DNA of 28,866 nucleotides from a virus, in IMG/VR virus record IMGVR_UViG_3300020394_000339, positions 1 through 28,866 of that record. One strand, given 5' to 3'. Made by a program: the position numbers and the translations under genes. Positions 23,101 to 28,866 of the stretch are shown in pieces (the first letter of the stretch is position 1; each line of letters opens with the position of its first letter). Under the pieces are notes generated by a model, which had not been told where the DNA came from, did not search any database, and was given only the letters and a program-made list of their open reading frames with translations.

Positions 23101-24974
23101 TTTAAAGATTCAATTCCACCAATATCATTTGTAAGTGCTAATATTTTTGCACCACTACCATCAGCAGTTTCTACTGTAACGGTTGGTAAAGATACGTATC
23201 CTTGTCCTTTATCAGTTAAAAATATTTTTCTTATTGATGATGCTGTGCCTGTATCAAAAGTACCTGGTTCTAAAAATATTTGATCGTTATCGTCACCAAA
23301 AGTATCTAACGTTACTTGTGTTTCATCTGATATAATTCTTCCACCAGCATTTGCACCAGACCCATCAGTTCTATCTAAAATAATTTTATCGTTTTCTAAT
23401 ACAGGGTATGAGATATAATCCTCTGAGTTAAACTGACCTGTAGGTGCTGATGATAATGCATAGTTTCTTTCTGCCGCTGGCATATAAAAAGTAATACCAG
23501 GAAACTCCACAAATTTAAATGGGTTAGAATTATCGGCACCACCTGCACCAGCTTGAGTTAAAAATAAAGGATAGTAATAACCTTTGGCACCACCAGATAA
23601 TTGTTGTTTTCCATTTACTTTTGTTTCACCAGTGGCAAAAACATAATATGGTCCATCCAATACTGTATTTGATTCTAACTGTATATTAAATTCTTCAGCA
23701 GTTCTTGTTGTACCTATCTCTTTTAATAGTAAACCAGATGTTGTATCTGTGGCAGTTTCTAATTCTATACCACCACCTAAAATAGTAATAATACCTGATG
23801 CTTCATTTTCTCCACCAGCTGATGAAAATAAAACCTTTTCACCAAGACGATAACCTGTACCAGCAGTTTGTATAAAAGTGTCAGATACAGAACCTCTTTT
23901 TAAACTATTAACTAATACATCTGCAAAACCATTTCCTTTGTCTGTATCAATAACAGCAGCTTCAGAAGCAGAGTGTAAAATACCAGGGTTATCTAAATTT
24001 GTTTGATTAATAATACTTTTAATAGTAAATGATATTTCTAAGTCTAGAGAGTTTGATATACATTTAATTTCTTCACCAGTTACAAAAGGGTCACCTTGAG
24101 ATAAGTCTTCAATTGCTAATTCAATAACTGAAGTTGTTCCTTGTTGAAACGTAGATGCTGACGCAACAACAGCTGTTGCACCAGAAGTCTGACCTGTAAT
24201 AACTTGGTTAACAGTTTCTTGACCTGAACCAGAACCATTGGTTGAAACTCTAATTAGTTTTCTTGCTCTCCATTTACCATCTGATACTCGTAACATGTTT
24301 TCATTTGGATAAAATATTTCAGCAGACTCATCAAGAAGTAAACGCATGAATACTTTATGACCTTCAGACGTTCCTTTGGCTGCATATAAATCACGTATGG
24401 ATTTTACTAGATTCCTTTTAGATACATTTGATGCTAAACTATTTGGAATAGTTGCCATAAATGATTCTTTGATTTGGTCAAAGAATTCAAATAAAGAATT
24501 ATCTACATCAGCATAATCTAATAGTTGTTGAATATTTTGTACAGGATTTGCTTTGTATGTTACAATCTTAGCAGTTGCACCAGAAGTTTGTCCTACTATA
24601 TTTTCACCAATTTCAAATCTATTATTTGCACCAATGTAAAGTGAAACATTTCTAACATCTTCAACAATTACTTTTGCCTCTGCACCAGACCTTGAACCTT
24701 TTACAATTTCACCAGGTGTATATTCTGTACTAGACTCTAAAACTATTCTATCTACAGCTGCACCAAGTATTCCATTTTCAGATAACAAGTAACCTTTTGT
24801 TTCTGGTTCTAAAATTAAGTAATCAGTTGTAAAATCTAAAGTAACTTTAGCAGACTCTAGAAACTGAAAATAGTCCTCAACAAAACTAGCAAATAGTTGA
24901 TGATCTGCTCTAACAAAGTCAGGCAGTTGAGTTTCTATTTGATGTGATACTTTGTTTACGAGTTTAGTTGTCAT
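20136..24974 (-). CDS. 7: Baseplate wedge protein gp7-like, with cupredoxin-like module
   Basis: A 1612-residue protein between gp6 and gp8, the place of T4 gp7 (1032 residues). The N-terminus (QIETQLPDFVRADHQLFASF, then VEDYFQFLESAK) is the conserved start of marine gp7-like proteins. Beta repeats of GxTSGAxAxV type occur early (VGQTSGATAKIV, TGQTSGATAVVA). Residues about 775-862 form a cupredoxin-like module with H798, C851, H854 and M857. The C-terminal half carries at least four acidic repeats of the LDGTxxSGxxAGDxxxLE kind (about 981, 1153, 1261 and 1523), with one further copy near 528. It sits 11 bases after the gp6 stop, with AAGAGAG before the ATG. Role inferred from position: wedge initiation and link to the periphery. 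The gp7 label rests mainly on order. Confidence 0.82.
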   Translation of the reverse strand: MTTKLVNKVSHQIETQLPDFVRADHQLFASFVEDYFQFLESAKVTLDFTTDYLILEPETKGYLLSENGILGAAVDRIVLESSTEYTPGEIVKGSRSGAEAKVIVEDVRNVSLYIGANNRFEIGENIVGQTSGATAKIVTYKANPVQNIQQLLDYADVDNSLFEFFDQIKESFMATIPNSLASNVSKRNLVKSIRDLYAAKGTSEGHKVFMRLLLDESAEIFYPNENMLRVSDGKWRARKLIRVSTNGSGSGQETVNQVITGQTSGATAVVASASTFQQGTTSVIELAIEDLSQGDPFVTGEEIKCISNSLDLEISFTIKSIINQTNLDNPGILHSASEAAVIDTDKGNGFADVLVNSLKRGSVSDTFIQTAGTGYRLGEKVLFSSAGGENEASGIITILGGGIELETATDTTSGLLLKEIGTTRTAEEFNIQLESNTVLDGPYYVFATGETKVNGKQQLSGGAKGYYYPLFLTQAGAGGADNSNPFKFVEFPGITFYMPAAERNYALSSAPTGQFNSEDYISYPVLENDKIILDRTDGSGANAGGRIISDETQVTLDTFGDDNDQIFLEPGTFDTGTASSIRKIFLTDKGQGYVSLPTVTVETADGSGAKILALTNDIGGIESLKINDSGFDYDANDLPDMRFRAHFVLKDITGSFVAGDQLTSHTGVVKSFNADTQQLDVTLEDIVKIRHEQAVVYNAPFVQESNEGLAGHHVLMEDVKDLPGGPDDNIVLNGTSIVSPPTRFIEVKVKKVRNADDTANVFEIDNVRQKSLKLVEGNTYYFDLSDSSLYDVVETNRHRLRFSETPDGTHASGTAYTTGVTESGITIATGTEGAYIQITIASNAPTLYYYCVNHSGMGGIVETNTPQSFVTDAGGNILLNGTSEKINHILAEPVNGANPLLKIALEDNSGNIITEQSIDSPLLVANAGSKLLIDNDIDVQTTFILDENGARMKNEDHGNLITLEDSLDAGKILDETDVSAADFIVLDGTNSDSKNAADSLILNEKIDFLTGGNVEITTATASGKVLLSDIATGTINAGVQQTTEGAYNTIDSLIGEDLIRVQDSYYYQQFSYEVQVGQSVSTYINELRKAVHPSGFAPFGKVSIASFINLGVQTSGGDTFSPILGSVLTTLFDEKFRRTHIIPDSENRIGNRGDAILINSTAGSSTDAGDNFLFEDGTIDQFGKGGRVMAETSLTPGGKAQNHFIPTYNMNILSKATPRAPQNFLRTISDEIFPDSEGIQLEGSELDTLRLDGIDPLPQVAFLVLDGTAVSGTNAGDNIILESSTGEGDTSRMLLETSSFTFDSAQVLSVNSKILIEDSLKTYDSIPLSEFEGLRLVDILRPSKILLGQPSDILTENNRHFTSKIIEEFDGVSPLELEDNSGFFNLEDGLVTPELLSNRGLDNGTSDINQAGVDDSDGIKLEIDGFLKLDGHLVTSGPLTGQVIDSDEFIISEKTGSANERFILEEDGVIIVEDFSTNSVQEHLLMEDATMVPGTKMKAEKTTQKNFADAFLLEDAAQEVATDSLVLDGTDGSGSDAGFKVLSEQDIDDAAILVENILLESSTIFADEGQIPHDTLELSGGPKKFNKDIPLLVITLGSQPIVKSSVIEVRSA
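22395..22653 (-). other. Cupredoxin-like domain coding region within the gp7-like gene
   Basis: Encodes residues about 775-860. The pattern is YYFDLSD, then NRHRLRFSETPDG with H798, then YTTGV, then APTLYYYCVNHSGMGG with C851-x2-H854-x2-M857. This matches the order His ... Cys-x2-His-x2-Met of amicyanin-type blue copper proteins, and the flanking strands match the fold's pattern. Copper binding is inferred, not shown. Confidence 0.6.
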
Positions 24975-24985
24975 CTCTCTTCATT

Positions 24986-26914
24986 CTAATAACTTGACGT
25001 ACCACCAGATGTCGTAGTGGTTGTAGTCGTAGAGCTACCAGAACCAGATGTGCTGTATGACGAACCAGAAGACGTTGCTGTATCTATTGAAGCAGAAATC
25101 GATGTATTAGTAAAATCAATTTCCAATAATTGATTTCTGACTGGTACTATATCATTTGTTGCTGGTGTAATAACTAATCGTATTGCTGTTGAAGTTTCAC
25201 CATCAACATTAGATATGGCAGTTATGTTGATATTGTTAATTGATATATAACCTGAAGCATAATCAATACTACCTGCTACATTATCTGCATATGATCTAGT
25301 TGTACCAATCAAAGCATAACGTCTTAAATTTCCGTTACCATCGTCATCAAAAAAGAATTCAGTTGTTGTATCAGTACCAACTTTAAAACCTGAAGAGAAA
25401 AGAACTCCACCAGTTGATGCAAGGTAACCATCCTCTGGGTGTAACAATGCATTATTAAATGCTATGTTATAAGATTTAGTTGTACCTAACGTTGGTACAA
25501 AGTCTTTAGATAATTTAACAGTTGTTGTGTTATTTAATATTGCAGTATCAGCTTCGTCAATTAATTTAGAAACTGCTGATGCTCTGTATTGTCCATTGAA
25601 AGTTTGTAGAGTAGAAGTATTATAGTCAGTCAATACAGTTGTTACAGCAGTTACTAATTCGGAAGCTAATTTTGTTGTTGCGCTTGCATTATAAACAATA
25701 CTAGAAGTCAATCTTAATTTTGTAGTTTCTGGGTCAACAATAACTGGCGATATAGATGCAACAGTAAATTTAGATAAGTCAGAAACTAATTGTGTTTTTT
25801 GTGATGTAGTTAAGTTTGCACCTGTTGTTGATTTAACAGATATAAAAACTTTACCATACTCTGGTGTTGATGTTACACCAGTTGATGAATTGTAAGAACC
25901 TTGTTCTCCACCAAATACATTTACTGCTTGAGTTTGTGGAAATAATTTTCTAACAAAAACTTCATAGTCACCTGTGGTTACACATCTACCTTGCGATGCA
26001 TAATCTAAAGGTGCATTTAATTTTATTGATTGAATACTTTCTGGTTCACTACCACCTGTTGCTCTTTCAACTGTTGTTAAAGTAATATCAGTTACACCAT
26101 CAATAGATGCTGGTGGTGTAAATACAAAAGCACCATTGGCTTCTGTTTTATTTGTAACAACGTATTGTAAGATAACAATATTTCCATCATCCACAGCTTT
26201 AGATACAACACTATCACCAAAGTAAACTTCGTGTCTTCCGTTTTCTATTTCTTGTAAATAATAAACTGTACTTGTTTTTTCTAGTTGTGTAATATCAGTT
26301 GCTTTTGTATAAGTTACAGTTGTTGAGTCAGAAGCAGAGTTTTGTACTTTAACTGTAAGTGTAGAAGTGTCTGCTCTGTTATCTCTTAAAATAAATCTTT
26401 GTTCTAGATCAGATGTATCAACTGTATATCTTGTTGTAACGTAAGTACCTTCATAAACTTTTTGAGCATCAAAGTTAACAGAGTTACCAAACTTGGTACC
26501 TGTAATATCAGCGATAGTAACAAACTGATAATTAACACCATCAAGTGTGGTAGTAAATGCTGTACCTGCCGGCATAGTTTTTGTATTTGAATCTGTTTTA
26601 AGTGAAATGTTTATTGTAGCAAAAGGAGCTCTTGCTGATGTAATTTCATATCCTAATGTTTTTGCATGTGATACAGCTGATGATCTTAGAGATGATGTAT
26701 CTAAAAACATTTCGTTTGCTAACATATTAGCATTGAAACCTAGATAGTGTGTGTTGTATGAAAGAGAGTCAAGTAATATATCAAAACCAGAACCATCAAA
26801 GTCATAGTCTGTAAATTCTTTTTGTGCTTTTAAATATATTTTTAAATTTTCTTTTATCTGGTCAAAGTCTAATTCTGTAACTCTTAAATTTTTTTTATTT
26901 GTTGTAGTAGCCAT
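24986..26914 (-). CDS. 6: Baseplate wedge protein gp6
   Basis: A 642-residue baseplate wedge protein, close to T4 gp6 (660). The N-terminal region DYDFDGSGFDILLDSLSYNT (37-56) and ANMLANEMFLDTSSLRSSAV (62-81) are the classic gp6/baseplate J-like sequence; in T4, gp6 dimers form the inner iris ring of the baseplate. The last 28 residues are almost wholly Ser, Thr and Gly with a run of Thr, an unusual flexible tail. The ATG overlaps the gp25 stop (TAATG), so the two are coupled. Confidence 0.92.
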   Translation of the reverse strand: MATTTNKKNLRVTELDFDQIKENLKIYLKAQKEFTDYDFDGSGFDILLDSLSYNTHYLGFNANMLANEMFLDTSSLRSSAVSHAKTLGYEITSARAPFATINISLKTDSNTKTMPAGTAFTTTLDGVNYQFVTIADITGTKFGNSVNFDAQKVYEGTYVTTRYTVDTSDLEQRFILRDNRADTSTLTVKVQNSASDSTTVTYTKATDITQLEKTSTVYYLQEIENGRHEVYFGDSVVSKAVDDGNIVILQYVVTNKTEANGAFVFTPPASIDGVTDITLTTVERATGGSEPESIQSIKLNAPLDYASQGRCVTTGDYEVFVRKLFPQTQAVNVFGGEQGSYNSSTGVTSTPEYGKVFISVKSTTGANLTTSQKTQLVSDLSKFTVASISPVIVDPETTKLRLTSSIVYNASATTKLASELVTAVTTVLTDYNTSTLQTFNGQYRASAVSKLIDEADTAILNNTTTVKLSKDFVPTLGTTKSYNIAFNNALLHPEDGYLASTGGVLFSSGFKVGTDTTTEFFFDDDGNGNLRRYALIGTTRSYADNVAGSIDYASGYISINNINITAISNVDGETSTAIRLVITPATNDIVPVRNQLLEIDFTNTSISASIDTATSSGSSYSTSGSGSSTTTTTTTSGGTSSY

Positions 26915-27360
26915 TATCGTATTCTCTCTAACATTAGTGACATATCAACTAATTCTGTTGGTGCGTTAACTACAAAAAATTCTATGGATACTTCATAAGC
27001 ATTCTTATCAAACTGAGGTATTGCTCTAACAGTTTGTAATCTTGCTCTTGGTTCAAAGTTAACAATCACATCTTCTATTTTTCTTGCAAGAATATTTGAA
27101 ACCACTGGTGTCATGTTTTCAAATAACATATCTCTTACACCAGAGTGTATCTCTGGGTGAAAAGGTTTCTCATGTTCGTTTAGTAGTACGAGATTTCTTA
27201 TAGATCGTTTGACTGCTTGTATATCTTCGACCTTATTGACATCTGAGTTTGTTCCTTTTTTCTTAAAGAACAAGTCTAAGTCTCTGTAAATCCTACTTGA
27301 TTTATCAGATAAATTTGATGCTTGTGCGTCTGCACCTGCTCTGCCTGGTCTTGATGCCAT
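26914..27360 (-). CDS. 25: Baseplate wedge protein gp25 (GPW/gp25 family)
   Basis: A 148-residue protein of the gp25 family (T4 gp25 has 132), the sheath-nucleating wedge subunit shared with type VI secretion and R-type pyocins. The family core is clear: AVKRSIRNLVLLNEHEKPFH at 49-68, then PEIHSGVRDMLFENMTP at 69-85. FEPRARL near residue 118 is also conserved. AGGAG lies about 6 bases before the ATG, and a TATAAATA octamer 22 bases before it. In T4 gene 25 lies elsewhere; the 25-6-7 order is that of marine T4-like phages. Confidence 0.95.
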   Translation of the reverse strand: MASRPGRAGADAQASNLSDKSSRIYRDLDLFFKKKGTNSDVNKVEDIQAVKRSIRNLVLLNEHEKPFHPEIHSGVRDMLFENMTPVVSNILARKIEDVIVNFEPRARLQTVRAIPQFDKNAYEVSIEFFVVNAPTELVDMSLMLERIR

Positions 27361-27381
27361 TAAAAACTCCTACTATTATAT

Positions 27382-27389
27382 TATTTATA
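27382..27389 (-). promoter_or_regulatory. T4-type late promoter for gp25-gp6-gp7
   Basis: Exact TATAAATA on the minus strand, 22 bases before the gp25 ATG, in the 43-base gap after gp5. Confidence 0.65.
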
Positions 27390-27403
27390 CAAAAGTTAAG
27401 AGA

Positions 27404-28519
27404 TTAATCACCAATGATTACTGATTTAGAAGCAGTTTCTATTTTGTTTGAACCATCAGAACCTGAGATTCCAGCAGGGTCATCGCCTGTATCAACTGTA
27501 TCGTCTAGACGAGCTGCACCTTTAGTTCCGTTATTAAGATTGATTGTTTTTGCGTCCATTGTCGCATCGCCGGTTACGTTTTGATCGTATGTTCCTTTAA
27601 TATTTTCCACAACATTACCATCTACTTGTATATTCCAATTACCTTTAACGTAAGTATTACAGTTAGAATCTATTGTAAGATTAACATCACCTTTAACATT
27701 TACAAAATCACTACCTGCGATTACTTCATAGTTGTCGCCAGTTATTCTAGTTACTTTATTTCCTTTGTGGTCTATCTCATAAAAGGTACCAGACTCACCA
27801 TGTATCTCATGAATTCTAGAAGCACCATCTGTATCATCATATTCTTTTATGTTTTTACCATAAGTTTCTCTTACATTATTATTAGGATAAACAGCTGCAT
27901 AAGTTGATGCTGGTTCATCCCATTTACCATCTGCTTCTATATACATTCCACCAATACTTTTTTCTTCATTTGCGATTGGTACTTCTTTTGTTCTTGCATC
28001 TTCTTTAGTTTGTAGAATACTATGTTGTAAGCCTTCATCATTTCTTGCAAGTCTATTGATATCACTCTCAATAAATTGTGTCTCGGTGGTCATATTGAAG
28101 TCGTTATCTGTAAGTGGGTCTTCGAGTGTACCGTGACCAGACCATTTTTTTCTTTGTGGATTTATTTCACTTGGGTCATTAAAACCTAAATTTTTATTTG
28201 GAGCAGCACCAGGTTTACCTCTGAGTGTACCCATAACAACAGGTTGTTGTTTTTCTTCAGCGTCTAAAAAGAATCCTACTACCCATGTGCCAGGTTTTAT
28301 TGTACTAAAATCGCCAACTCCTTGCATTGAGGTATCATTTGTTGGCGCCATGACTGTTGCCCATGGCAAATATTCTAATGGAATATCAGAGAGATCATTT
28401 GTGTGGTGTCCGTATGCACGAACTTTGACTCGTCCTAATTTATCAGGGTCGTTATTGTCTTCAACAACTCCAATAAACCAAACGAATCCATCTAGACCTG
28501 AGAAATGTGTGGTGTTCAT
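27404..28519 (-). CDS. 5: Baseplate central spike/hub protein gp5, without lysozyme domain
   Basis: A 371-residue spike protein; T4 gp5 has 575. The N-terminal OB-fold domain is clear (GFVWFIGVVEDNNDPDKLGR at 11-30, LPWATVMAPT at 51-60, KPGTWVVGFFLD at 75-86). STYAAVYPNNNVRETYG (205-221) and SGTFYEIDHKGNKVTRITGD (243-262) open the C-terminal part, followed by valine-glycine octads (VKGDVNLTI, VKGNWNIQVDGN) of the triple beta-helix. The T4 lysozyme domain, about 160 residues with its Glu/Asp/Thr triad, is replaced by only about 90 polar residues (110-200). No clear Shine-Dalgarno precedes the ATG; the stop of the 41-codon gene is 8 bases away, so coupling is likely. Confidence 0.9.
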   Translation of the reverse strand: MNTTHFSGLDGFVWFIGVVEDNNDPDKLGRVKVRAYGHHTNDLSDIPLEYLPWATVMAPTNDTSMQGVGDFSTIKPGTWVVGFFLDAEEKQQPVVMGTLRGKPGAAPNKNLGFNDPSEINPQRKKWSGHGTLEDPLTDNDFNMTTETQFIESDINRLARNDEGLQHSILQTKEDARTKEVPIANEEKSIGGMYIEADGKWDEPASTYAAVYPNNNVRETYGKNIKEYDDTDGASRIHEIHGESGTFYEIDHKGNKVTRITGDNYEVIAGSDFVNVKGDVNLTIDSNCNTYVKGNWNIQVDGNVVENIKGTYDQNVTGDATMDAKTINLNNGTKGAARLDDTVDTGDDPAGISGSDGSNKIETASKSVIIGD

Positions 28520-28527
28520 TCATATAT

Positions 28528-28653
28528 TTAGTACACCAAAACGTAATATTTTATGCCAAGGTCTTTTACAATTTGCATTACATCGTTCAATTCTTCTTTG
28601 TCAAAGTCATGAACTAGATATTTTTGTGGTGTTTTATACAGTATTATTCTCAC
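28528..28653 (-). CDS. Small GTG-start gene, 41 residues
   Basis: Fills the gap between the partial gene at the right edge and gp5. Starting at GTG 28653 it codes for 41 residues beginning MRIILYKTPQKYLVHDFDKE and ending GIKYYVLVY, with a balanced beta-alpha-beta-like pattern and no low complexity. A second in-frame GTG at 28659 adds two residues. The start overlaps the end of the upstream gene by 20 bases and the stop is 8 bases from gp5, so no non-coding gap is left. Neither GTG has a good Shine-Dalgarno. Function unknown; coding status is inferred from fit and composition. Confidence 0.5.
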   Translation of the reverse strand: MRIILYKTPQKYLVHDFDKEELNDVMQIVKDLGIKYYVLVY

Positions 28654-28866
28654 GTTCACGCCATTGTTTTCTTAATGTAATATAGAATTCATCATTTGTA
28701 ACTAAATCTCTATACTCTTTGAAGATACGAGCAGACTTTGCTTTATCATTTGTCAATGCATCTTTGGCTTGTGGAATACGTTCAAACTTTTCATTATAGA
28801 TACGACCATCTTTGTGATTTGCATATCTTCTTGCTCTTGTAAATCCCATCTCTAGAAACTTACGAC
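28634..28866 (-). CDS. C-terminal part of a DUF4385-like protein (cut by window edge)
   Basis: The frame is open through the right edge, so the ATG at 28849 is probably internal: the codons before it read RKFLE, continuing smoothly into MGFTRARRYANHKDGRIY. This segment, then a Pro-containing linker and a KSARIFKEYRDLVTNDEFY helix, resembles my memory of DUF4385 proteins, small proteins of unknown function known in phages and bacteria. About 76 residues are visible, with a basic end (LRKQWRERENNTV). It sits upstream of gp5, where T4 has gene 53, but it does not resemble gp53. The family name is tentative. Confidence 0.6.
   Translation of the reverse strand, partial: RKFLEMGFTRARRYANHKDGRIYNEKFERIPQAKDALTNDKAKSARIFKEYRDLVTNDEFYITLRKQWRERENNTV

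Overview
This window is part of the late structural region of a T4-like myovirus, most probably a marine one infecting a low-GC bacterium (a SAR11-type pelagiphage or a relative of the cyanophages). The DNA is AT-rich. The genes run in the T4 late order on the minus strand, and several proteins are of the marine type: a very long DUF4815-type baseplate protein, a 1612-residue gp7-like protein and an Mtd-like fibre N-terminus. The host is inferred, not shown. No integrase, lysogeny gene, tRNA, CRISPR array or replication gene was seen, and no stretch longer than about 115 bases lies between genes.

Read in the direction of transcription (right to left, minus strand), the order is: a partial DUF4385-like gene at the right edge; a 41-codon GTG-start gene; gp5 (baseplate hub, without the lysozyme domain); gp25; gp6; gp7-like; gp8; a 2123-residue gp10-position DUF4815-type protein; a 78-residue helical protein; two fibre- or whisker-like proteins of 177 and 397 residues; two further late proteins of 320 and 227 residues; then an accessory island; then gp13, gp14, gp15, gp16 (small terminase), a radical SAM gene, and gp17 (large terminase), which is cut by the left edge.

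The accessory island (about 4732-8520) interrupts the structural block. A minus-strand NAD-dependent sugar epimerase/dehydratase-like gene overlaps the start of gp13. Divergent from it is a plus-strand operon, glycosyltransferase / N-twitch radical SAM / glycosyltransferase, with overlapping reading frames and its own T4-type late promoter. A second, different radical SAM gene sits between the two terminase genes and overlaps both. Together these four or five genes look like a late-expressed modification module acting on sugar or peptide. Its substrate cannot be read from the sequence.

Regulation: the T4 late promoter octamer TATAAATA, or a one-base variant, lies 15-45 bases before several transcription-unit starts (gp25, gp8, the 397-residue fibre, gp13 and the plus-strand glycosyltransferase). 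This suggests gp55-type sigma control and separate late units. Within units, genes are joined by TAATG or ATGA overlaps or by very short gaps.

The most notable protein-level features are a cupredoxin-like module with an apparently complete type-1 copper ligand set inside the gp7-like baseplate protein, a family of short acidic LDGTxxSGxxAGDxxxLE repeats shared by gp7-like, gp10-like and (in part) gp14 proteins, a second shared GxTSGAxAxV repeat, and an internal duplication in the 397-residue fibre.
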